NCBI GenBank assembly: GCA_946534455.1
Contig: CAMNCR010000170.1
Span: forward strand, 1 to 21,514
Length of the DNA: 21,514 bases
Direction: 5' to 3'
Origin: an uncultured Clostridia bacterium
GTDB taxonomy: Bacteria > Bacillota > Clostridia > Christensenellales > Aristaeellaceae
The notes under the pieces were generated by a model. It worked only from the letters and a program-made list of their open reading frames with translations, did not search any database and was not told the DNA's origin. This document shows positions 1-6,466 of this stretch, one piece after another (the first letter of the stretch is position 1; every line of letters starts with the position of its first letter). The translations under genes and the position numbers were made by a program.

Positions 1-1803
1 CATGTCCAGGATTTCAATGGGGACGGCCGGGCGGAAATCATCCTGAAGACGGCCCCGGGCACCCGCGTCGGCCTCTGGGATGAGCGGAGCGGCCGGGTGA
101 CCTATCCCCGGGACGACCGGCACATCGTGGGCGGGCAGGAAGGGTTCGACTGCACCACGGATCAGTTCATCCGGGACTTTGAGGAGGGGAACGCGGAGGC
201 ACTGAAGCGGAAGTGGTCGCTTTTCAACGGGTTCGACATCTGCTACCGCTCCCCCGTGCGCAGCGAGGATAACGACGGGCCCAACGACCCCGACAGGAAG
301 GCCTGGATCAAATCCTACCACATCGGGCCCATGGGACCGGGCCACCGGGAGTATGTGACGGCCATCGGCTATGACGGCAGCCAGGGGGTGATACTGGACA
401 CGGTGGATTACGCCTTCCCCTGGACCACGGTCTCCGCGGACGGAGACGATTTTGCGCTGGATCCCATGACCCAGCGGGGCAATTTCTGCACGATCACCCG
501 GCCGCTGCCCGGAGCGGATACGCTGGACAGCTACAAGGTGCAGGTGATGCAGGAGAAGGATGGCTATTTCCTCTCCCACCGCTGGAAATATCCGATCTGG
601 GGAGACGGGCAGGGGAACCGGGCCAACCGGTACGCGGGCGGCGTCGCCTGCCTGGACGGGGAAAGAAACTATGCCGTGATTCAGCGCGGCTATTACCAGA
701 GAACCACCTTTGCCGCCTACACCATGGAGGGGAGCAGGCTTCTGCCGCCGGCAACCTTTGACTCGGAGGATCCGGCGTGCTGGACGCTGGGTCCCGGCCC
801 GGATCTCTACCGGGCGCGCGGGAACCATTTTACGGATATGGCGGACATCGACCGGGACGGCCGGGATGAGGTTGTGCTTAAGGGCATGAATCTCCAGCTG
901 TCCGGGGACGGAAAGCACCTGCTGCCCCGGGTGCTGTGCGGGGATATTCTGCCCATGCTGGAGGGCACGGGACGGCAGCCCGCCTTCGGGGAAAACATGG
1001 CGACGGAGGAAATCCGCCGGACGGCGGGCAATGCCTGGGCGGGCCTGCAGCACGGGGACCGGAGCGCGCTGCTGCCGGTGAACGCGGAGGGAGAGATCCG
1101 CCTGTACTCGGGAACGGAGGAATACACCCTCGACGACCGGCATACCGGGCGCCAGTACGGATGGCTGCCCGGACCGGAGGCCCATGATCCCAACCGGGGA
1201 CTCCGGTGGAAGGCGGGCGAGCTGGTGAAGGAAAGCTCCCTGGTTTTCGGAGAGTTTTCCGGGGACGACGACGAAGGCTCCGTGGCGGGAAATTTCTCCA
1301 ACCGCTGGCCGGGAGCCATGGCGGGCGGATCGGAACGCGGATGCCGGGTGCGGAGCCTGGTGGACGGGCGCGTGCTGACGGAGACGGACTGCCCCCGGGG
1401 CCTCCCTCAGGGTGAAAACGCCCTCTGGTTCGGCCCGGGACTGACGCACTACGCATGCAACGGAAGCGAGATTCACAGGCCGGATCAGGAGTCGCTGCGC
1501 TTTGAGCCCTATCTGACCACCGGGCTGATTTCCACGGGCAGCAAGAGGACGCCGACGCTCAAGGCGGACCTGTTCGGAGACTGGCGGGAGGAGCTGATTC
1601 TGACCGACGCGCAGAACCGGATCGTCATCGTGCGGACGCTGGCGCTCACCGCGTACGGCATTCGCTGCCTGATGCACGATCCCTGGTACCGCAACGCGGT
1701 GGCGAACCAGAATATCTGCTACAATCAGGTGGGCTTCGCCTCCTTCTATCTGGGGGACGAGGCGCCCCTGCCGGCGAGGCGCACGGATATCCGCTGCCGG
1801 TGA
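1..1803 (+). CDS. Rhamnogalacturonan lyase-like protein, PL11 family (5' end missing)
   Basis: The reading frame is open from base 1, so the true start lies upstream; the GTG at 97 is internal. The 600 visible residues resemble PL11 rhamnogalacturonan lyases (YesW/YesX type), calcium-dependent beta-propeller enzymes that cleave the rhamnogalacturonan I backbone of pectin by beta-elimination. Visible PL11 hallmarks are an acidic calcium-type loop DFNGDGRAE at the start, a GNRANRYAGG segment followed by RGYYQRT, a second acidic loop DIDRDGRDEVV near base 845, and a C-terminal block DLFGDWREE, LMHDPWYR and YNQVGFASFYLGD. It is divergent. The usual HGD motif after the second loop reads CGD here (Cys codon at 937-939), and the stretch between about 145 and 600 is much longer than I remember in YesW. 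Family membership is firm, but activity on rhamnogalacturonan is inferred. A sugar kinase follows after 44 bases, probably in the same operon. Confidence 0.82.
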   Translation, partial: HVQDFNGDGRAEIILKTAPGTRVGLWDERSGRVTYPRDDRHIVGGQEGFDCTTDQFIRDFEEGNAEALKRKWSLFNGFDICYRSPVRSEDNDGPNDPDRKAWIKSYHIGPMGPGHREYVTAIGYDGSQGVILDTVDYAFPWTTVSADGDDFALDPMTQRGNFCTITRPLPGADTLDSYKVQVMQEKDGYFLSHRWKYPIWGDGQGNRANRYAGGVACLDGERNYAVIQRGYYQRTTFAAYTMEGSRLLPPATFDSEDPACWTLGPGPDLYRARGNHFTDMADIDRDGRDEVVLKGMNLQLSGDGKHLLPRVLCGDILPMLEGTGRQPAFGENMATEEIRRTAGNAWAGLQHGDRSALLPVNAEGEIRLYSGTEEYTLDDRHTGRQYGWLPGPEAHDPNRGLRWKAGELVKESSLVFGEFSGDDDEGSVAGNFSNRWPGAMAGGSERGCRVRSLVDGRVLTETDCPRGLPQGENALWFGPGLTHYACNGSEIHRPDQESLRFEPYLTTGLISTGSKRTPTLKADLFGDWREELILTDAQNRIVIVRTLALTAYGIRCLMHDPWYRNAVANQNICYNQVGFASFYLGDEAPLPARRTDIRCR

Positions 1804-1847
1804 GCCGGCAGCGGTCAGGAAGAAATGGATGAGACGGGAGGATCGGG

Positions 1848-2780
1848 ATGAACTGGGATATCGTCTGCGCGGGAATGGCGCTGGTGGACTCGATCATCAG
1901 GGGCTTTGATCCGGAACCGGTTTCCGCGTCCGGATTCCGGGCCGCATCAGGCACCCTGAACGCGGGCGGCGAGGCCGTGAACGAGGCGATCGCCGCGGCG
2001 AAGCTGGGATGCAGAACGGCCATTCTCTGCGCGCTGGGAGAGGATGGCGCGGGGGACATGGTCAGAGCCGCCCTGCGCAGGGCGGAGGTCTGCACGGATC
2101 TGATTGTCCGAAGCCCCGAGACGCCCGTGACAACCCTGTTTGTGCGGGAGGACGGCTCGAGAAGGTCCATTACCAATGAAGCCCACCGGTACAATTTTCA
2201 TCCGGAGCAGTATCTGTCCCGCATCCGCGGGGCGAAAGCGCTGATTCTGGGCTCCCTGTTCCGGGCGCCCTTCGACGATCCGGACCTGATTCTGGCGGTG
2301 GTGCGCGGCGCGAAGGACGCGGGGCAGCTGGTGATGGCGGATACCAAGCTGCCCAACTTCAGAAAGCTGAGCCTGGCGGATGTGCGCGGCGCGCTCCCCT
2401 GGATCGATTATCTCACGCCCAACGAGGACGAGGCCAGATTTCTGACGGGCCTGGAGGAGCCGGAGGCGATGGCGGACGCGCTGCTGGAGCAGGGCGTCAG
2501 AAACGTGATTCTCAAGCTGGGGCCCAGAGGGTGCCTGCTGAAGAACCGGGAGGGGATGCTGCGCCTGCCGGCTTACCGGATTCACGCGGTGGATGCCACG
2601 GGCGCGGGGGATCACTTTGTGGCGGGATTCACCTCGGAAATCATCCGGGGAAGCACGCCGGAGGAGGCGCTGCGCTTTGGCAATGCCTGCGGCGCCATCT
2701 GCACGACCGCGGTCGGCGCTGGCACGGCCCTGGAGAGCCGGGAGCAGGTGCTGGACTGGATGCGAAACAGGCCCCTGTGA
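1848..2780 (+). CDS. PfkB-family carbohydrate kinase
   Basis: A 310-residue ribokinase-like (PfkB) sugar kinase, which would transfer phosphate from ATP to a sugar or sugar acid in the cytoplasm. The N-terminal substrate region has the GG-x-x-x-N pattern (Gly40-Gly41, Asn45), and the C-terminal signature DATGAGDHFVAGF lies at residues 249-261 with Asp255 as the expected catalytic base. NEDEA near residue 192 matches the conserved segment found before the ATP site in this family. The start is supported by GGGAGG a few bases upstream. The sugar cannot be read from the sequence. A kinase acting on a pectin breakdown product, for example 2-keto-3-deoxygluconate, would fit the upstream PL11 gene, but that is only context. 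Ribokinase or fructokinase activity is equally possible. No terminator is visible in the 39 bases before the convergent hydrolase gene. Confidence 0.88.
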   Translation: MNWDIVCAGMALVDSIIRGFDPEPVSASGFRAASGTLNAGGEAVNEAIAAAKLGCRTAILCALGEDGAGDMVRAALRRAEVCTDLIVRSPETPVTTLFVREDGSRRSITNEAHRYNFHPEQYLSRIRGAKALILGSLFRAPFDDPDLILAVVRGAKDAGQLVMADTKLPNFRKLSLADVRGALPWIDYLTPNEDEARFLTGLEEPEAMADALLEQGVRNVILKLGPRGCLLKNREGMLRLPAYRIHAVDATGAGDHFVAGFTSEIIRGSTPEEALRFGNACGAICTTAVGAGTALESREQVLDWMRNRPL

Positions 2781-2819
2781 GACGGCGCTCCGGGGCCTGA
2801 GGACAGGTTCGATGACGGC

Positions 2820-3728
2820 TCAGAGGCTTTCCAGGAAGGAAAGCATGCTGCGGTAGACCCGCTCCCGATCCGCTTCATTGAGGATTTCATGGCGCATGCG
2901 GGGAAGGGTTTCCACCCGCAGACGGTCAAACCCCGATTCCTTCAGCACCCGCAGGGATTCGGCCCTGCCCGCCTCTCCGCCGGTGCAGGGATCCTCCGCG
3001 CCGGAAATCAGCAGCATGGGCAGATGCGGGGCCGGATGCTGCACCAGCTGAGGCCGGGCGATATCCCGAAGGAGGCAGAAAAGGGTCTGATAGCTGCCGA
3101 TGGTGAAGGGAGCGCCGCAGAGCGGGTCCGCGGCATAGGCCTGCCAGTTTTCCTCCCGGAAGGACAGCCAGGCCAGCGGGGACGGCGCGTCCTTCACTGC
3201 CCGGGAGAAGCCGCCCAGCACCATGCCGTCCAGCAGCCGGGAATGGGCCCGGGGCCCCTTCATGGCGCTGAGCAGCGAAGCGATGCGGACGCCCATCGCG
3301 GCGGCCTTCTGAGGATTGGGGTATCCGCTGAGAATGACCCCCGCAAAATCCTGGCTGCGGGTCTGCAGCAGACGCCGGGCGATGATGGTGCCCATGGAGT
3401 GGCCCAGCAGAAAAACCGGCTTTCCGGGGCAGACGGACCGGGCTTTTTCCAGCAGCACCTCCTCATCCTGGAGCAGGAGCCGGTCCCCGTCCCGGTCCGC
3501 GATATGGCTGAGAAGCGGCGCGTCCGGTCCGTGACCGCGCAGATCGGCGGTGACCAGGGTGTATCCCTGATCGCGCATCCACAGGGCAAAGGGCTCATAA
3601 CGGTTCTGATATTCCTCCATGCCGTGAATCACCCGAATGACGGCCCTGGGCTGATCGGCCTCGTAGATCCGGACGCTCAGCCTGTATCCATCTGCGGAGA
3701 GCACGGTTTCCTGTCTGTACTGCGACAT
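2820..3728 (-). CDS. Alpha/beta hydrolase, monoacylglycerol lipase / lysophospholipase type
   Basis: A 302-residue serine hydrolase of the S33 / Hydrolase_4 type. HGMEEYQNRY at residues 35-44 is the oxyanion-hole region typical of monoglyceride lipase-like proteins. The nucleophile elbow is GHSMG with Ser111, and the remaining triad members are probably Asp246 (SGAEDP) and His280 (MRHE). There is no signal peptide, so it is expected in the cytoplasm, acting on lysophospholipids, monoacylglycerols or other small esters; the substrate is unknown. A longer in-frame extension exists upstream, but the start chosen here follows a GGGGG ribosome site and lies about 30 bases downstream of a near-consensus promoter, which excludes the earlier starts. 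It is divergent from ald and convergent with the sugar kinase. Confidence 0.88.
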   Translation of the reverse strand: MSQYRQETVLSADGYRLSVRIYEADQPRAVIRVIHGMEEYQNRYEPFALWMRDQGYTLVTADLRGHGPDAPLLSHIADRDGDRLLLQDEEVLLEKARSVCPGKPVFLLGHSMGTIIARRLLQTRSQDFAGVILSGYPNPQKAAAMGVRIASLLSAMKGPRAHSRLLDGMVLGGFSRAVKDAPSPLAWLSFREENWQAYAADPLCGAPFTIGSYQTLFCLLRDIARPQLVQHPAPHLPMLLISGAEDPCTGGEAGRAESLRVLKESGFDRLRVETLPRMRHEILNEADRERVYRSMLSFLESL

Positions 3729-3766
3729 GCTGATTCCCCCTCTGTTCTTTTTTTTCCGCTGCCTGC

Positions 3767-3795
3767 ATGATACACGCTTTGAAGCGGATTTGCAA
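3767..3795 (-). promoter_or_regulatory. Sigma-A type promoter of the alpha/beta hydrolase gene
   Basis: Read on the minus strand, TTGCAA (3795-3790) and TATCAT (3772-3767) are separated by exactly 17 bases. This gives a transcription start near 3760 and a short A-rich leader of about 30 bases carrying the GGGGG ribosome site before the ATG. The match is by eye. Confidence 0.75.
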
Positions 3796-3912
3796 CGGAA
3801 AGGGGACAGACGGACGGACAGGAGCCTCCCGCGGGCGGGGCGGCCCGGGGAGGAAGGCACACGGGGACGGGCAGAAGAAGCATCAAAAAAACAGTGCGCG
3901 GCGCCCCGCCTC

Positions 3913-3921
3913 TGATACAAT
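3913..3921 (+). promoter_or_regulatory. Probable extended -10 promoter element of ald
   Basis: TGATACAAT is an extended -10 (TGn plus TACAAT) about 43 bases before the ald start codon. No good -35 is seen 16-18 bases upstream, so it would depend on the extended -10 or on an activator. The 3796-3912 stretch is GC-rich and otherwise featureless to my eye. Confidence 0.55.
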
Positions 3922-3964
3922 GAGGGAAACATGACTGCGCTGCGCAGGAAAGGAAGAGAACCGG

Positions 3965-5083
3965 ATGAAAATTGGCTGCGTAAAGGAAATCAAAAACAAC
4001 GAATTCCGCGTGGGGCTGACGCCGGACAATGTGAAGGCCTATGTCGCCGCGGGGCACCATGTCTACATGGAAAAGGGTGCGGGCGTGGGCTCTGGATTCT
4101 CGGACAACGAATATGTGGACGCCGGAGCGTCGCTGATTGACAACGCCGCGGATGTCTGGCACCTGGTGGATATGATGATCAAGGTCAAGGAGGCGCTGCC
4201 GTGCGAGTATCCGCTGTTTCACGAGGGACTGGTGCTCTATACGTATCTGCACCTGGCGGCGGACCGGGAGCAGGCGGACGCGCTGCTGGCCGGCCGGGTG
4301 AAGGCGGTTGCCTACGAGACGCTGCAGGAGGCGGACCGCTCCCTGCCCTGCCTGGCGCCCATGTCCCAGATCGCGGGACGGCTGTCCATTCAGGAGGGCG
4401 CTAAATATCTGGAAAGAAAATACGGCGGAGAGGGCATCCTGCTGGCGGGCGTTCCGGGAACCCCGAAGGCCAACGTGGTGATCCTCGGCGGCGGAACGGT
4501 GGGCATGAACGCCTGCAAGATCGCCGTGGGCATGGGAGCCAATGTGACGATTCTGGACATCAACCTGAAGCGGCTGGAGGAGCTGGACAATCAGTTCGGC
4601 GCGCACATTCAGACGCTGCTGTCCACGGACAGCAATATCGAACGGGTCGTGAAGGACGCGGATCTGGTGATCGGCTCGGTGCTGATTCCCGGCGGCAGCA
4701 CGCCCAAGCTGTTCAAGCGGAAATATCTCTCCGAAATGAAGGAGGGCGCCGTGTTTGTGGATGTGGCCATCGACCAGGGCGGATGCGGGGAAAGCAGCCA
4801 TGTGACCACCCACGACGATCCGGTTTACGTGGAGGAGGGCGTTGTGCATTACTGCGTGGGCAACATGCCCGGCGCGGTTTCCAGAACCAGCACCATCGCC
4901 CTGACCAACGCCACCCTGAAGTACGGCCTTCAGATTGCCGGATGCGGACTGGAGGAGGCCTGCAGAAAGAGCCAGGCCATCGCCTCCGGCGTGAACTGCT
5001 ACGCGGGCCGGGTGACCAACGCCAACGTGGCGAAGGCGCTGGGCTATGCCTTCACGCCCCTGGCGGACATTCTGGAGGGATAA
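3965..5083 (+). CDS. ald: Alanine dehydrogenase
   Basis: A 372-residue NAD-dependent L-alanine dehydrogenase, which interconverts alanine and pyruvate plus ammonia in the cytoplasm. The length and the start MKIGCVKEIKNNEFRVGLTP are typical of the family. The key residues fall at the standard positions: Lys75 (KVKE) and His96 (YLHLA) contact the substrate carboxylate, Asp270 (VDVAIDQGG) is catalytic, and the Rossmann loop GGGTVG at 175-180 with Asp198 at the end of the second strand binds NAD. The ATG at 3965 follows an AAGGAAGAG ribosome site. It is a single-gene unit: a promoter element lies upstream, a strong hairpin downstream, and the next gene has its own promoter. Its likely role is alanine catabolism or ammonia assimilation. 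Confidence 0.97.
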   Translation: MKIGCVKEIKNNEFRVGLTPDNVKAYVAAGHHVYMEKGAGVGSGFSDNEYVDAGASLIDNAADVWHLVDMMIKVKEALPCEYPLFHEGLVLYTYLHLAADREQADALLAGRVKAVAYETLQEADRSLPCLAPMSQIAGRLSIQEGAKYLERKYGGEGILLAGVPGTPKANVVILGGGTVGMNACKIAVGMGANVTILDINLKRLEELDNQFGAHIQTLLSTDSNIERVVKDADLVIGSVLIPGGSTPKLFKRKYLSEMKEGAVFVDVAIDQGGCGESSHVTTHDDPVYVEEGVVHYCVGNMPGAVSRTSTIALTNATLKYGLQIAGCGLEEACRKSQAIASGVNCYAGRVTNANVAKALGYAFTPLADILEG

Positions 5084-5116
5084 AAACCGGCTGCCGGGAA
5101 ACAGGGATGCCGCATG

Positions 5117-5147
5117 CGGCCCGGCGCGCGAGGAGCGCGCCGGGCCG
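5117..5147 (+). terminator. GC hairpin downstream of ald, probable terminator
   Basis: A perfect 13-base-pair inverted repeat, CGGCCCGGCGCGC (5117-5129) and GCGCGCCGGGCCG (5135-5147), flanks a 5-base loop GAGGA. The tail TCCTTGCGGTT is only weakly T-rich, so termination may be partial, or the hairpin may mainly protect the ald mRNA 3' end. Confidence 0.6.
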
Positions 5148-5196
5148 TCCTTGCGGTTGCGGGGCGCCTTCCCGCGGAGGGCAGGGGGGGAAAGCC

Positions 5197-5226
5197 TTGC
5201 ATTGACCGCGGCGGGTCTGCTATAAT
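5197..5226 (+). promoter_or_regulatory. Strong extended -10 promoter for the Cys-rich protein and popT-like genes
   Basis: TTGCAT (5197-5202) and a perfect TATAAT (5221-5226) are 18 bases apart, and TGC immediately before TATAAT makes an extended -10. The predicted start is near 5233, giving a leader of about 20 bases that contains GGGAGG. Confidence 0.75.
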
Positions 5227-5253
5227 CAGAAATTGTGTTCGGGAGGGATGAGG

Positions 5254-5490
5254 ATGCGCTGCAGCTGCAAACAGTGCGGAACGTACATGATTCAGACGGA
5301 AAGCGAACGGCTGGGCTGTGCCTGCCCGGAATGCGGATACCGCTGCGATGACTGCCTGGGGACCAACACGGTGGTGAGCCGGGACCGGCTCAGAGAGCTG
5401 GCGGCGGATCCCCGGTTTTCACAGGAGAACCTGGACGCCTCCTTTATGCGGGAGGAGCCGGACGAATGGATGGAAAGACGAGGCGAATGA
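5254..5490 (+). CDS. Small cysteine-rich (zinc-ribbon-like) protein of unknown function
   Basis: I do not recognise a named family. The protein has 78 residues, and all eight of its cysteines lie in the first 34: CxCxxC at Cys3, 5 and 8, CxCxxC at Cys22, 24 and 27, then CxxC at Cys31 and 34. The two CxCxxCG knuckles look like an internal duplication and should bind zinc, or less likely an iron-sulfur cluster. The rest is a charged, probably helical tail with no membrane segment, so it is expected to be cytoplasmic. The ATG at 5254 is preferred because GGGAGG at 5241-5246 is well spaced for it; the ATG at 5248 is too close, and a TTG at 5233 coincides with the predicted transcription start. 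Its stop codon overlaps a start codon of the DUF368 transporter gene (ATGA), indicating coupled translation. Confidence 0.72.
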   Translation: MRCSCKQCGTYMIQTESERLGCACPECGYRCDDCLGTNTVVSRDRLRELAADPRFSQENLDASFMREEPDEWMERRGE

Positions 5491-6365
5491 AGATGAACTG
5501 GTTTCTGGATGTGCTGCGGGGCATGGTGATCGGTCTGGCGAACGTGATTCCCGGCGTCTCCGGAGGCACGATGATGGTCTCCATGGGCATTTACGACAAG
5601 CTGATTTACAGCATCAACCACCTGTTCCGGGAGCTGAAGGCCAGCGTGAAAACGCTGCTGCCCTACCTGGTGGGGATGGTGGCGGCCATTCTGCTGGGCT
5701 CCTTTGCGCTGAAGGCGGCGTTTGCGCAGTTTCCGCTGCCCACCAACGCGCTGTTCATCGGGCTGATTCTGGGCAGCCTGCCGCTGATTCTGCAGCAGAT
5801 GAAGGGTGAAAAAATCGGCTGGCAGGGCGTGCTGGTCTTTGTGCTGTTCTTTGCGCTGGTGGTCTGGCTGAAGGCCATTGAGCAGGAGAACGCGGTGGCC
5901 CTGACCCTGAACCTGGGAACGGTGCTGCTGCTGTTCCTGCTGGGGGCCGTCTGCTCCGCCGCGATGGTGATTCCGGGGGTCAGCGGAAGCATGATCCTCA
6001 AGACGCTGGGATACTACGAGCCCGTGGTGACGGAAGCGATTCCGGGCCTGGTGAAGGGACTGACGGGCGGGGACTGGAGCCTGGTGGGAGCCAACGCGGG
6101 CATTCTGGTGCCCTTTGCACTGGGAATCGTGGCGGGCATCTTTGGCATCGCCAAGCTGATTGAGGCCCTGATGAAGCGCTGGAAGGGGAGAACCTACTGC
6201 GCCATCCTGGGCATGGTGCTGGCCTCCCCCGTGGTGATCCTGATGGATACCAGCATCTATGAGGGCTTCTCCTTCGGCGTGTGCGCGGCTTCGGTCGTCG
6301 CGCTGGCGGCAGGCGGGCTGATCGCCTGGAAGCTGGGCGGAGACCCGGAAGAGGCAAAAGCGTGA
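5487..6365 (+). CDS. DUF368 family polyprenyl-phosphate transporter (PopT type)
   Basis: An integral membrane protein of about 292 residues. It carries the duplicated DUF368 signature NVIPGVSGGTM (residues 19-29) and MVIPGVSGSMI (160-170), the two inverted re-entrant halves of the fold, with long hydrophobic segments between them (for example 62-78, 87-104, 115-130, 144-162 and 240-253). From literature I recall, DUF368 proteins recycle undecaprenyl phosphate across the cytoplasmic membrane for cell wall and surface polymer synthesis. Starts at 5466, 5487 and 5493 are all possible. I favour 5487, which overlaps the upstream stop; 5493 is better spaced from the weak GAGG at 5480-5483. It is co-transcribed with the Cys-rich protein and followed by a terminator hairpin. 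Confidence 0.93.
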   Translation: MKMNWFLDVLRGMVIGLANVIPGVSGGTMMVSMGIYDKLIYSINHLFRELKASVKTLLPYLVGMVAAILLGSFALKAAFAQFPLPTNALFIGLILGSLPLILQQMKGEKIGWQGVLVFVLFFALVVWLKAIEQENAVALTLNLGTVLLLFLLGAVCSAAMVIPGVSGSMILKTLGYYEPVVTEAIPGLVKGLTGGDWSLVGANAGILVPFALGIVAGIFGIAKLIEALMKRWKGRTYCAILGMVLASPVVILMDTSIYEGFSFGVCAASVVALAAGGLIAWKLGGDPEEAKA

Positions 6366-6368
6366 ATC

Positions 6369-6396
6369 GAGCCCGGCCAGGTGCCGGGCTCCTTTC
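6369..6396 (+). terminator. Intrinsic terminator after the DUF368 gene
   Basis: A perfect 9-base-pair stem, GAGCCCGGC (6369-6377) and GCCGGGCTC (6383-6391), has loop CAGGT and is followed by the short T-rich run CTTTC. It begins four bases after the DUF368 stop codon. The T tract is short, so efficiency is uncertain. Confidence 0.7.
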
Positions 6397-6407
6397 AAAA
6401 TTGCCTG

Positions 6408-6436
6408 TGGAAAAAGAAATCAGCCTGAGATATAAT
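6408..6436 (+). promoter_or_regulatory. Promoter of the solute-binding protein / galK gene run
   Basis: A perfect TATAAT at 6431-6436 has TGGAAA (4 of 6 to TTGACA) 17 bases upstream at 6408-6413. The start codon of the first gene is 31 bases downstream, with a GGGAGG ribosome site between. TTGCCT at 6401 is too far away (24 bases) to be the -35. Confidence 0.62.
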
Positions 6437-6466
6437 GAAAGCAATCTGAAATCGGGAGGCGTGCAT

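Noticed and set aside
3834..3910. A 9-base inverted repeat, GGCGGGGCG and CGCCCCGCC, upstream of ald
   Set aside because: The arms are 59 bases apart and pure G/C in a GC-rich region, so chance is the simplest explanation.
3677..4849. A 390-codon minus-strand frame spanning the start of ald and the ald/hydrolase intergenic region
   Set aside because: It covers the residues that identify ald and would run across the hydrolase promoter; the translation has no domain.
5202..5226. TTGACC as the -35 for the TATAAT at 5221
   Set aside because: The spacer would be only 13 bases. TTGCAT at 5197 with 18 bases plus the extended -10 is better.
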